Part shown: one piece after another, positions 1 through 10,655 of the stretch
How positions within the stretch are numbered: position 1 is the stretch's first letter
Layout: the number at the start of each line of letters is the position of its first letter
Source of the DNA: Janthinobacterium sp. FW305-129
GTDB taxonomy: Bacteria > Pseudomonadota > Gammaproteobacteria > Burkholderiales > Burkholderiaceae_D
Assembly (NCBI RefSeq): GCF_020858115.1
Contig: NZ_JACYMM010000004.1
Location: forward strand, 124,001 to 188,000
DNA: 64,000 nucleotides
Direction of reading: 5' to 3'
Position numbers and translations under genes: made by a program
Notes under the pieces: generated by a model
Database searches by the model: none
What the model was told of the DNA's origin: nothing
Seen by the model: only the letters and a program-made list of their open reading frames with translations

Positions 1-2
1 AA

Positions 3-992
3 ATCGCCTATCTGCTGGTGCACGGCAAGCTGCCCACCGCCGCCGAACTGAAGGGCTACAAGGCCAAGCTGAAATCCTTGCGCGGCTTGCCGTCGGCCGT
101 GAAGCTGGCGCTGGAAGCGCTGCCGGCCGCCGCCCACCCGATGGACGTGATGCGCACTGGCGTCTCCGTGCTGGGCTGCACCCTGCCGGAAAAAGACGAC
201 CATAACGCGCCGGGCGCGCGCGACATCGCCGACCGCCTGATGGCGTCGTTCGGCTCCATGCTGCTGTACTGGTACCACTACAGTCATAACGGCAAGCGCA
301 TCGAGGTGGAAACGGACGACGACTCGATCGGCGGCCACTTCCTGCACCTGCTGCACGGCGAAAAACCGTCGGCGTCGTGGGAAAAAGCCATGCACACGTC
401 GCTGATCCTGTACGCGGAACACGAATTCAACGCTTCGACCTTCACCAGCCGCGTCATCGCCGGCACGGGGTCGGACATTCACTCGGCCATCACGGGCGCC
501 ATCGGCGCGCTGCGCGGCCCGAAACACGGCGGCGCCAACGAAGTGGCGCTGGAGATCCAGAAACGCTACGACAACCCCGATGAAGCGGAAGCGGATATCC
601 GCGAGCGCGTCGCCAACAAGGAAGTGGTGATCGGTTTCGGCCACCCCGTCTACACGATTTCCGACCCGCGCAACGTCGTCATCAAGGAAGTGGCGCGCAA
701 TCTGTCGCTGGAAGCGGGATCGACCAAGATGTTCGACATCGCCGAGCGCCTGGAATCGGTCATGTGGGAAATCAAGAACATGTTCCCGAACCTGGACTGG
801 TTCTCGGCTGTCTCGTACCACATGATGGGCGTGCCGACGGCGATGTTTACGCCGCTGTTCGTCATTTCGCGCACCTCGGGCTGGGCCGCCCACATCATCG
901 AACAGCGCATCGACAACAAGATCATCCGCCCGAGCGCCAACTACGTGGGTCCGGAAGACCTGGAATTCGTGCCGATCAAGGACCGCAAATAA
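3..992 (+). CDS. prpC: 2-methylcitrate synthase (5' end outside window)
   Basis: Condenses propionyl-CoA with oxaloacetate to 2-methylcitrate, the entry step of the methylcitrate cycle in the cytosol. The frame is already open at the left edge, so the true start lies outside; about 330 C-terminal residues are visible. Citrate-synthase-fold landmarks are present: the HEFNASTF helix, GPKHGGAN, the active-site GFGHPVY loop, and the C-terminal [13 protein letters not shown] segment with the late catalytic region. The next gene, acnD, starts on the last base of this stop codon (TAATG), and prpF and prpE follow. That order, with AcnD and PrpF rather than PrpD, separates it from an ordinary citrate synthase. 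No regulator is visible because the upstream side is cut. Confidence 0.95.
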   Translation: MAYLLVHGKLPTAAELKGYKAKLKSLRGLPSAVKLALEALPAAAHPMDVMRTGVSVLGCTLPEKDDHNAPGARDIADRLMASFGSMLLYWYHYSHNGKRIEVETDDDSIGGHFLHLLHGEKPSASWEKAMHTSLILYAEHEFNASTFTSRVIAGTGSDIHSAITGAIGALRGPKHGGANEVALEIQKRYDNPDEAEADIRERVANKEVVIGFGHPVYTISDPRNVVIKEVARNLSLEAGSTKMFDIAERLESVMWEIKNMFPNLDWFSAVSYHMMGVPTAMFTPLFVISRTSGWAAHIIEQRIDNKIIRPSANYVGPEDLEFVPIKDRK

Positions 993-3598
993 TGAGCACC
1001 AACATGAACACCTTGTACCGCAAACCCTTGCCGGGCACCCAGCTAGACTACTTCGACACGCGTGCCGCCGTCGATGCGATCCAGCCAGGCGCCTATGCCA
1101 CCTTGCCCTACACCTCGCGCGTGCTGGCCGAAAACCTCGTGCGCCGCTGCGACCCGGCCACCCTGAACGCTTCGCTGAGCCAGTTCATCGAACGCCGCCG
1201 CGACCTCGATTTCCCCTGGTTTCCCGCGCGCGTCGTCTGTCATGACATCCTGGGCCAGACGGCCCTGGTCGACCTGGCCGGCCTGCGCGACGCCATCGCG
1301 GCCCAGGGCGGCGACCCGGCCCTGGTCAACCCCGTCGTGCCGACGCAGCTGGTGGTGGACCATTCGCTGGCCGTCGAATGCGGCGGTTTCGACCCCGACG
1401 CCTTCGCCAAGAACCGCGCCATCGAAGACCGCCGCAACGAAGACCGTTTCGACTTCATCGACTGGACGAAAAAAGCGTTCAAGAACGTCGATGTGATTCC
1501 ACCAGGCAACGGCATCTTGCACCAGATCAATCTTGAGCGCATGTCGCCCGTGATCCAGGTGCAAAATGGTGTAGCCTATCCTGATACCCTGGTGGGCACG
1601 GATTCGCACACGCCCATGGTCGACGCGCTGGGCGTGATCGCCATCGGCGTAGGCGGCCTGGAAGCGGAAAGCGTGATGCTGGGCCGCGCTTCGTGGATGC
1701 GTTTGCCCGACATCATCGGCGTCAAGCTGACGGGTAAACCACAGCCGGGCATCACGGCGACCGACACGGTGCTGGCGCTGACGGAATTTTTGCGCAAGCA
1801 GAAGGTCGTCTCGTCCTACCTGGAATTCTTTGGCGAAGGCGCGTCGCATCTGACCCTGGGCGACCGCGCCACGATTTCCAACATGGCGCCGGAATTCGGC
1901 GCCACGGCCGCCATGTTCTACATCGACGCGCAAACCATCAAGTACCTGAAGCTGACGGGCCGCGACGACGAACTGGTGAAACTGGTGGAGCTGTATGCGA
2001 AGGAAACGGGCCTGTGGGCCGACAGCCTGGCCGACGCGCAGTACGAGCGCGTGCTGACGTTTGACTTGTCGTCCGTCGTGCGCAATATCGCCGGGCCGTC
2101 GAACCCGCACAACCGCGTGCCGACGTCCGAGCTGGCCGCGCGCGGCATTTCCGGCGTGGTGGAAAACGAGCCGGGCAAGATGCCGGACGGCGCCGTCATC
2201 ATCGCCGCCATCACCAGCTGCACGAATACGAACAACCCGCGCAACATGATCGCCGCCGGTTTGATCGCGCGCAATGCGAACCGCCTGGGCCTGACCCGTA
2301 AACCCTGGGTGAAATCGTCGCTGGCGCCAGGCTCGAAAACCGTGGAACTGTATCTGCAGGAAGCGGGCCTGATGCCGGAGCTTGAAAACTTGGGCTTTGG
2401 CGTGGTGGCATTCGCCTGCACCTCGTGCAACGGCATGTCAGGCGCGCTCGATCCCGTGATCCAGGAAGAAGTGGTGTCGCGCGACCTGTACGCTACGGCC
2501 GTCCTGTCGGGCAACCGCAACTTCGACGGCCGCATCCACCCGTACGCGAAGCAGGCTTTCCTCGCCTCGCCGCCGCTGGTGGTGGCCTACGCGATCGCCG
2601 GCACCATCCGCTTCGATATCGAAAAGGATGTGCTGGGCCATGACGCGGATGGCAAGCCGATTTTGTTAAAGGACATCTGGCCATCCGACGAGGAAATCGA
2701 CGCCATCGTCGCGTCCAGCGTCAAGCCGGAGCAGTTCCGCAAGGTGTACATCCCGATGTTTGCCGCGCAGGCGGATGACGGCATCAAGGTCAGCCCCCTG
2801 TACGACTGGCGTCCGCAGACGACGTACATCCGCCGGCCGCCGTACTGGGAAGGCGCGCTGGCTGGCGCACGCCCATTGAAAGGCATGCGTCCGCTGGCTG
2901 TCCTCGGCGACAACATCACCACCGACCACTTGTCGCCATCGAACGCCATCATGCTCGACAGCGCGGCCGGCGAATACCTGGCGAAGATGGGCTTGCCCGA
3001 GGAAGACTTCAATTCCTATGCCACGCACCGGGGCGACCACTTGACGGCGCAGCGCGCCACGTTCGCCAACCCGACCCTGAAAAACGAGATGGTCATCGAG
3101 GATGGCAAAGTGAAGGCCGGTTCGCTCACGCGCATCGAGCCGGAAGGCAAGATCTCGCGCATGTGGGAAGCCATCGAGGTGTACATGGAGCGCAAGCAGC
3201 CCCTGATCATCATCGCCGGCGCCGACTATGGCCAGGGTTCCTCGCGCGACTGGGCCGCCAAGGGCGTGCGCCTGGCCGGCGTGGAAGCCATCGTGGCCGA
3301 AGGTTTTGAACGCATCCACCGCACCAACCTGGTGGGCATGGGCGTCTTGCCGCTGGAGTTTTTGCCTGGTGTGAACCGCAAGACCCTGGGCCTGGACGGC
3401 AGCGAAACGTATGATGTCGTGGGCGAACGCACGCCGCGCTCCACTTTGACCTTGTTGATCCATCGCAAGAGCGGCGAAACGCTGGAAGTGCCCGTCACCT
3501 GCCGTCTCGATACGGCGGAAGAGGTGTCGATCTACGAGGCGGGAGGCGTTCTTCAACGATTCGCGCAGGATTTCCTCGAATCGTCCAAGGCAGCGTAA
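992..3598 (+). CDS. acnD: Fe/S-dependent 2-methylisocitrate dehydratase AcnD
   Basis: Aconitase-family dehydratase that converts 2-methylcitrate to the aconitate intermediate; it works with PrpF in place of PrpD. The product is 868 residues, normal for AcnD. The ATG overlaps the prpC stop by one base, so translation is probably coupled. The iron-sulfur ligands are visible as TSCTNTNNPRN and the pair ACTSCNGMSG. The DSHTPMVDALG substrate loop is present, and the swivel domain carries GSSRDWAAKG and the RTNLVGMGVLPLEF end. A short GC-rich gap of about 60 bases separates it from prpF. Aconitase A is the alternative name by family, but the neighbours decide for AcnD. Confidence 0.96.
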   Translation: MSTNMNTLYRKPLPGTQLDYFDTRAAVDAIQPGAYATLPYTSRVLAENLVRRCDPATLNASLSQFIERRRDLDFPWFPARVVCHDILGQTALVDLAGLRDAIAAQGGDPALVNPVVPTQLVVDHSLAVECGGFDPDAFAKNRAIEDRRNEDRFDFIDWTKKAFKNVDVIPPGNGILHQINLERMSPVIQVQNGVAYPDTLVGTDSHTPMVDALGVIAIGVGGLEAESVMLGRASWMRLPDIIGVKLTGKPQPGITATDTVLALTEFLRKQKVVSSYLEFFGEGASHLTLGDRATISNMAPEFGATAAMFYIDAQTIKYLKLTGRDDELVKLVELYAKETGLWADSLADAQYERVLTFDLSSVVRNIAGPSNPHNRVPTSELAARGISGVVENEPGKMPDGAVIIAAITSCTNTNNPRNMIAAGLIARNANRLGLTRKPWVKSSLAPGSKTVELYLQEAGLMPELENLGFGVVAFACTSCNGMSGALDPVIQEEVVSRDLYATAVLSGNRNFDGRIHPYAKQAFLASPPLVVAYAIAGTIRFDIEKDVLGHDADGKPILLKDIWPSDEEIDAIVASSVKPEQFRKVYIPMFAAQADDGIKVSPLYDWRPQTTYIRRPPYWEGALAGARPLKGMRPLAVLGDNITTDHLSPSNAIMLDSAAGEYLAKMGLPEEDFNSYATHRGDHLTAQRATFANPTLKNEMVIEDGKVKAGSLTRIEPEGKISRMWEAIEVYMERKQPLIIIAGADYGQGSSRDWAAKGVRLAGVEAIVAEGFERIHRTNLVGMGVLPLEFLPGVNRKTLGLDGSETYDVVGERTPRSTLTLLIHRKSGETLEVPVTCRLDTAEEVSIYEAGGVLQRFAQDFLESSKAA

Positions 3599-3659
3599 GC
3601 AGTTCGTCATTCACCGGGTGGCGCGCAGGCGCGCGCTGCCCGGCTTTTCAGGAAATTTC

Positions 3660-4859
3660 ATGACCCACGTACCCCAAATCAAGATCCCCGCCACCTACAT
3701 GCGCGGCGGCACCAGCAAGGGCGTGTTCTTCCGCCTGCAGGATTTGCCCGCCAGCGCGCAAGTGCCGGGCGCCGCGCGCGATGCGCTCCTGCTGCGCGTT
3801 ATCGGCAGCCCCGACCCCTACGGCAAGCAGATCGACGGCATGGGCGGCGCCACGTCGAGCACCAGCAAGACGGTGATCCTGGCGAAAAGCAGCAAGCCGG
3901 AGCACGACGTCGACTACCTGTTCGGCCAGGTTTCCATCGACAAGCCCTTCGTCGACTGGAGCGGCAATTGCGGCAATCTGTCGGCCGCCGTCGGCTCGTT
4001 TGCCATTGCCAGCGGCCTGGTGGACGCGGCGCGCGTGCCTGCCGACGGCATCGCCACGGTGCGCATCTGGCAAGCCAATATCGGCAAGACCATCATCGCC
4101 CACGTGCCCATGACGCATGGCGAAGTGCAGGAAACGGGCGACTTCGAGCTCGATGGCGTGACCTTTCCGGCCGCCGAAGTGAAACTGGAATTTCTCGACC
4201 CGGCCGCGGACGAGGAGGGCGGCGATGCTGGCAGTTCGGCCATGTTCCCTACCGGCAACCTGGTCGATGACCTCGACGTGCCCGGCATCGGCGTGTTGAA
4301 AGTCACCATGATCAACGCCGGCATCCCGACGATTTTCGTCGATGCGGACGCCATCGGCTACGCGGGCACGGAACTGCAGGACGCCATCAACGGCGATCCG
4401 GCAGCCTTGGCCCGTTTCGAGACCATCCGCGCGCACGGCGCCCTGCGCATGGGTTTGATCTCCCGCCTGGATGAAGCGGCGAAGCGCCAGCACACGCCGA
4501 AAGTGGCGTTTGTTGCCAAACCGGCCGGCTATGTCTCGTCCAGCGGCAAAAAGGTGGAAGCGGGCGACGTCGACCTGCTGGTGCGCGCCCTGTCCATGGG
4601 CAAGCTGCACCACGCCATGATGGGCACGGCGGCAGTTGCCATCGGCACGGCAGCGGCCATTCCCGGCACCCTGGTGAACCTGGCGGCGGGCGGCGGTCCC
4701 CGCAACGCGGTGCGCTTCGGCCACCCCTCCGGCACCCTGACGGTGGGCGCGCAAGCGCAGCAGGTCGATGGCCAATGGAGCGTCACCAAGGCCATCATGA
4801 GCCGCAGCGCGCGCGTGCTGATGGAAGGTGTTGTGCGCATTCCCGGCGACGCGTTTTAA
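3660..4859 (+). CDS. prpF: 2-methylaconitate cis-trans isomerase PrpF
   Basis: Isomerises the 2-methylaconitate made by AcnD so that it can be hydrated to 2-methylisocitrate. The 399 residues match the family length. The N-terminus has the typical IPATYMRGGTSKGVFF segment, followed by the SGNCGNLSAAVG and GGGPRNAVRFGHPSG motifs of the PrpF/diaminopimelate-epimerase-like fold. I chose the ATG at 3660 because an AGGAAA ribosome site lies just before it. An upstream in-frame GTG at 3618 would add 14 unconserved-looking residues. It is the third gene of the prpC-acnD-prpF row. Confidence 0.95.
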   Translation: MTHVPQIKIPATYMRGGTSKGVFFRLQDLPASAQVPGAARDALLLRVIGSPDPYGKQIDGMGGATSSTSKTVILAKSSKPEHDVDYLFGQVSIDKPFVDWSGNCGNLSAAVGSFAIASGLVDAARVPADGIATVRIWQANIGKTIIAHVPMTHGEVQETGDFELDGVTFPAAEVKLEFLDPAADEEGGDAGSSAMFPTGNLVDDLDVPGIGVLKVTMINAGIPTIFVDADAIGYAGTELQDAINGDPAALARFETIRAHGALRMGLISRLDEAAKRQHTPKVAFVAKPAGYVSSSGKKVEAGDVDLLVRALSMGKLHHAMMGTAAVAIGTAAAIPGTLVNLAAGGGPRNAVRFGHPSGTLTVGAQAQQVDGQWSVTKAIMSRSARVLMEGVVRIPGDAF

Positions 4860-5003
4860 GCTGTCAGGTCAAATGGGCGGATGCGCATGCAGATAAGTTG
4901 ATATTTCTGCTAGCAAAGAAACTGAACGGCAAGGAAAATGGGGGAGCGTCAGCCGCGATGTACGCGCGGTGGCGGTCTCCCACGCTTCCTGACTGGTGAA
5001 CCG

Positions 5004-6539
5004 ATGCTATTTAATTCCTACGTCTTCCTGTTTGCCTATCTGCCCATCACGGTGGCCGGATTTTTCATCCTGGGACGGCGCAGCCAGTTATGGGCCGCCG
5101 CCTGGCTGGCCGGCGCCTCGCTGCTGTTCTACGGCTGGTGGGATTACCGCTATGTGCCGCTGCTGCTCGGCTCCATCGTCTTCAACTACGGCTGCGCGGG
5201 CCGGCTCGGGCCTGGACGCGGCAGGCACCGCAAGGCGCTGTTGACGGCGGCCATCGCCGCCAATCTGGGCCTGCTTGCGTATTACAAGTACGCGGGCTTC
5301 TTCGTCGCCAGCGTGGCGCAATTGCTGGCGCAGCCGCTGCCCGCCCTGCATGTGATCCTGCCCATCGGCATTTCGTTTTTCACCTTTACGCAGATCGCCT
5401 TCCTGGTCGATACCTACCAGGGCAAGGCGCAGGAAAGCCGCTTTGTCCACTATCTGCTGTTTGTCACCTATTTCCCGCACCTGATCGCCGGCCCCGTATT
5501 GCACCACAAGGAAATGATGCCGCAGTTTGCCGACCGGCGCATCTTTCGCCTCTCGGCCAGGAATGTGGCCATCGGCAGTACGATCTTCTTCATCGGCCTG
5601 GCGAAAAAAGTCCTGGTCGCCGATAACATCGGTCCGTATGCGGCGCCGCTGTTCGATAACCCTGCCGCGCCCTCGCTGCTGGCCGCCTGGGGCGGCGTAT
5701 TGGCCTACACCTTCCAGCTGTACTTCGATTTTTCCGGCTATTCGGACATGGCCATCGGCTTGTCGCGCCTGTTCGGCGTGCGCCTGCCCTTGAACTTCGA
5801 TTCGCCCTATAAAGCGCGCAATATCGCGCAATTCTGGCGCCGCTGGCACATGACACTGTCGCGTTTCCTGCGCGACTACCTGTACATTCCGCTGGGCGGC
5901 AACCGCTGCGGACCCGCGCGGCGCTACCTGAACCTGATGATCACCATGGTGCTGGGCGGCCTGTGGCATGGCGCCGGCTGGAATTTTATCGTCTGGGGGG
6001 CGCTGCACGGCGCTTACCTGGCCATCCACAAGGGCTGGAGCACGGTGGCGTGCAAGCTTCACCTGCCGTCCGATACGCGCGTTGGCAACATCCTGGCGAC
6101 GGTCCTCACTTTCATTGCCGTCTGCGTCGCCTGGGTCTTCTTTCGCGCACCCGACATGGCAACCGCCCTGACAATCATCCAAGGCATGGCGGGCGACTTT
6201 GGCCTGGACTTGCCCGATGCGCTGGCGCCCCATTTACTGCCGCTTCAGCCTGTGCTGGCCGCCATCGGCACGGGCTATTACCTGGGCGGCGGCACGGTGT
6301 TCATTGAAAGCTGGACGTGGATAGCGGTAGCAGCGCTGATTACTTTTTCCATGCCGAATACGCAGCAGATCATGCGCCACTTTGATCCGGCGCTGGATTT
6401 TTCTGCCGGTGGGCGACACCTGCGGGCCTGGCTCACCTGGCGCGCCTCGCCTGCCTGGGCGGCCGCCATCGCCGTGCTCGCGCTGGCGAGCATGCTGGCC
6501 CTGAACCGCCCCGCTGAATTCCTGTATTTTCAATTCTAG
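5004..6539 (+). CDS. MBOAT-family O-acyltransferase (AlgI/DltB-like)
   Basis: Integral membrane acyltransferase of 511 residues. It probably passes acyl (often acetyl) groups across the inner membrane to a surface polysaccharide or other extracytoplasmic acceptor. Many hydrophobic helices are visible, beginning with LFNSYVFLFAYLPITVAGFF. The MBOAT hallmarks are RFLRDYLYIPLGGNR and LGGLWHGAGWNFIVWGALHG, the latter with the active-site histidine. The start at 5004 fits the membrane protein; the 22 codons upstream in frame are not MBOAT-like. The SGNH-like gene 12 bases downstream is the usual kind of partner for an AlgI-type enzyme. Its acceptor cannot be told, as no polysaccharide genes are nearby. 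The pair interrupts the prp cluster. Confidence 0.9.
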   Translation: MLFNSYVFLFAYLPITVAGFFILGRRSQLWAAAWLAGASLLFYGWWDYRYVPLLLGSIVFNYGCAGRLGPGRGRHRKALLTAAIAANLGLLAYYKYAGFFVASVAQLLAQPLPALHVILPIGISFFTFTQIAFLVDTYQGKAQESRFVHYLLFVTYFPHLIAGPVLHHKEMMPQFADRRIFRLSARNVAIGSTIFFIGLAKKVLVADNIGPYAAPLFDNPAAPSLLAAWGGVLAYTFQLYFDFSGYSDMAIGLSRLFGVRLPLNFDSPYKARNIAQFWRRWHMTLSRFLRDYLYIPLGGNRCGPARRYLNLMITMVLGGLWHGAGWNFIVWGALHGAYLAIHKGWSTVACKLHLPSDTRVGNILATVLTFIAVCVAWVFFRAPDMATALTIIQGMAGDFGLDLPDALAPHLLPLQPVLAAIGTGYYLGGGTVFIESWTWIAVAALITFSMPNTQQIMRHFDPALDFSAGGRHLRAWLTWRASPAWAAAIAVLALASMLALNRPAEFLYFQF

Positions 6540-6551
6540 AGAGGGCGCATC

Positions 6552-7778
6552 ATGACGGCATCCCCTTTCAAATCCTATCTGGCCGTACTGGCGCTGGTGC
6601 TGGCGGGGGGCGCCGTGCTGGTGGGCGCCTTCGTTTTCGTCGTCGACCCTTATGGCCTGTATGGCGTCGTCCGGCGCGATAATTTCAATGCCGTCAAGCC
6701 GGGCCTGAGCCGCTACCAGAACCAGATCAAGCAGGAACATGCGCTGCGCAGGCAGCCGCGCTTCATCATCCTCGGCAATTCGCGCGCGGAGATCGGCTTC
6801 GATCCGCGCGCCGGCGCCTTGTCGGCGCTGGGCCCCGGCTACAATCTGGCGATTCCGGGCACGGGCCTGGCGACGTCCGCCAGCCAGTTTGCGCAACTGC
6901 GCGAGGCCGGCGTCCGGCCACGCACGGTCATCGTGGGCGTGGAATTCATCGATTTTCTCAATCCCGCCGTCGCACCGTCCGCACTTCCGGCGCCTGCGGC
7001 CGCCACGCCGGCGCATGGCCGCGCCTTCTGGCGCTTCGATGCGCTCTTTTCGCTGGCCTCCGTCAGGGATGCGGCGCAGACGCTGCGCATTCAGCACGAC
7101 GATGAGGCGGCCACCTTGTCGGCCGATGGCTTCAATCCCATGCTGGAGTACGGCGCCCATGCGCGCCGGGATGGTTACCACAAGATGTTCACGCAGCGGG
7201 CGCAGGAAAGCGCCGCCAACTTGCGCCGCAAATCGACGCGGAGCCTTGCCACCGAAGACTTTCAATTGCTGCGCACCTTTTTGCTGGCGATGGCGGCCAC
7301 CGAGGCCGATATCAAGCTGGTGATCTATCCGTATCACGCGCAAATGCTGGCCATGTTCGAGGCTGCGGGGCTGTGGCCCCTGTTCGAAGTATGGAAAGCA
7401 CAGCTGGTGCGGGAAATTGGCGCGGTCAGGGCGCGCTACCCGGATGCGCATATTTCCCTCACGGATTTCAGCGGCTATGGCGCATACAACTGCGAGCCGA
7501 TACCCGCCGCCAATGAGCGCGGCACTGCCACGCGCTGGTATTGGGAGGCCGGACATTTCAAGAAGGCGCTGGGCGATATCGTATTGCAGCGCGTGATGTC
7601 GCCGCAGGATGTTGCGCCTGGCGATGGGCAGTTTGGCATGCCGCTCGATGACGCCAGCCTCGAGGAAAACCGCGCGCGGATCGCGCGGGAACGCAACAGT
7701 TGCGCGGCGGCGCAGCCAGCATTGTTTTCAAGGCAGCTGCTCGCCACACAGCATAGCCACACTGGAGGAAGCAGATGA
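6552..7778 (+). CDS. membrane-anchored SGNH-hydrolase-like protein, MBOAT partner
   Basis: A 408-residue protein with one N-terminal transmembrane anchor (roughly residues 9-32) and a long extracytoplasmic domain. The segment FIILGNSRAEIGFDP resembles the block I (GDS-type) serine region of SGNH/AlgJ-AlgX-like proteins, and GVEFIDFLNP follows at the usual distance. A late HFKKALGD segment could hold the block V histidine. It lies 12 bases after the MBOAT gene, with a GAGAGG ribosome site, so the two form one transcription unit and probably act together in O-acylation at the periplasmic face. The family assignment rests on these short motifs and on context. The substrate is unknown. Confidence 0.65.
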   Translation: MTASPFKSYLAVLALVLAGGAVLVGAFVFVVDPYGLYGVVRRDNFNAVKPGLSRYQNQIKQEHALRRQPRFIILGNSRAEIGFDPRAGALSALGPGYNLAIPGTGLATSASQFAQLREAGVRPRTVIVGVEFIDFLNPAVAPSALPAPAAATPAHGRAFWRFDALFSLASVRDAAQTLRIQHDDEAATLSADGFNPMLEYGAHARRDGYHKMFTQRAQESAANLRRKSTRSLATEDFQLLRTFLLAMAATEADIKLVIYPYHAQMLAMFEAAGLWPLFEVWKAQLVREIGAVRARYPDAHISLTDFSGYGAYNCEPIPAANERGTATRWYWEAGHFKKALGDIVLQRVMSPQDVAPGDGQFGMPLDDASLEENRARIARERNSCAAAQPALFSRQLLATQHSHTGGSR

Positions 7779-7838
7779 ACAGATAAGCAGAACATGCACG
7801 AACAAAAAAACACAGATTGCACGCCTACCGGAGGAGAC

Positions 7839-9728
<1,890 letters not shown>

Positions 9729-9736
9729 TCGGCCTG

Positions 9737-9762
9737 ACGGGCCCTCATCACGATGGGCCCGT
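9737..9762 (+). terminator. hairpin after prpE
   Basis: ACGGGCCC and GGGCCCGT form an 8-base-pair stem with a 10-base loop directly behind the prpE stop. No U tract follows, so it is only a probable terminator or 3' stabiliser. Between it and the next gene lies an A/T-rich stretch around 9790-9830, which may hold the promoter of the protease operon; I see no clear -35/-10 pair. Confidence 0.45.
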
Positions 9763-9937
9763 ACCCAGGCGCAGGCGATCGATAGTTGCGAAAAAAATAA
9801 AAATGAACCTTTTTTCATTGGCGTCCGTCTTATGGAAAGGAGATACGGCCGCTGCCTGTCAGGCTTGCACTGCACTGCTGTTTTCTCCCTATTCATACCA
9901 GTCCTGATATCCATCCTCACCATGACGGGAGACGACC

Positions 9938-10642
9938 ATGCCGGCGAATAAACAATACTATTGCAGTTGTTTTACGAGCAAAGACATCGACCCCAAGCAG
10001 CGCGAGGTGCTTGAGCACCAGACCAAGGGCGTCCTTTTGCGGGACGCGAAATGGCCGGATCATAGCGTCATCACCATACGTTTTCTTGAGGGCAATGCGG
10101 AATTGCAAGAGCGGGTGCGCCAGGTTGCCAATGAATGGGACAAGCTGGCGAATCTGACATTCTCATTCGTCCAGCACGGCCCTAGCGACGTGCGTATCGC
10201 ATTCCAGCAGGGGAATGGTTCGTGGTCTTACATGGGCACCATGTGCAGGAGCATACCGGAACCGAAGCCGACGATGAACTTCGGCTGGCTGACGACGGGG
10301 TCCAGCGATGAGGAAGTGCGCAGCGTGGTATTGCATGAATTCGGCCATTTGCTCGGCTTGACGCATGAACACATGAACCCCAGGGACGGCGGCATCAAAT
10401 GGAACCGCGATGCCGTGATCCGCGACCTGAGCGGGCCGCCGAACAACTGGGACATGGATACGATCGAGCGCAACATGTTCCAGAAGTATACGCTGGATCA
10501 GGTGGTGGCGACCAAGCTGGATCGTGATTCGATCATGATGTATCCGATCCCGCTGGCGTGGACGGAGGATGGCACCTCGGTCGGCTTCAATTCCCGCTTG
10601 TCCGAGCAGGACAAGAAATTCATCAGGGATACCTACCGATAA
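9938..10642 (+). CDS. metzincin-type zinc metalloprotease, no signal peptide
   Basis: A 234-residue predicted zinc endopeptidase. The zinc-binding consensus HEFGHLLGLTH is complete (His133, Glu134, His137, Gly140, His143), and about 60 residues later SIMMYP gives the Met-turn (Met200/201) of metzincins. The HEH after the third ligand recalls astacin or matrixin relatives. The protein is close to a bare catalytic domain. It starts MPANKQYYCSC with no signal peptide or membrane segment, which is unusual because most metzincins are secreted. A GGGAGA ribosome site precedes the ATG. The caspase-like gene begins 13 bases downstream, so the two proteases are probably co-expressed. The target is unknown. 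Confidence 0.8.
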   Translation: MPANKQYYCSCFTSKDIDPKQREVLEHQTKGVLLRDAKWPDHSVITIRFLEGNAELQERVRQVANEWDKLANLTFSFVQHGPSDVRIAFQQGNGSWSYMGTMCRSIPEPKPTMNFGWLTTGSSDEEVRSVVLHEFGHLLGLTHEHMNPRDGGIKWNRDAVIRDLSGPPNNWDMDTIERNMFQKYTLDQVVATKLDRDSIMMYPIPLAWTEDGTSVGFNSRLSEQDKKFIRDTYR

Positions 10643-10655
10643 GCGAGGGGGATAG

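Noticed and set aside
9800..9820. AATGAA...TTCATT hairpin as a terminator or attachment site
   Set aside because: The stem is only six A/T-rich base pairs and no matching copy is seen on the far side of the operon.
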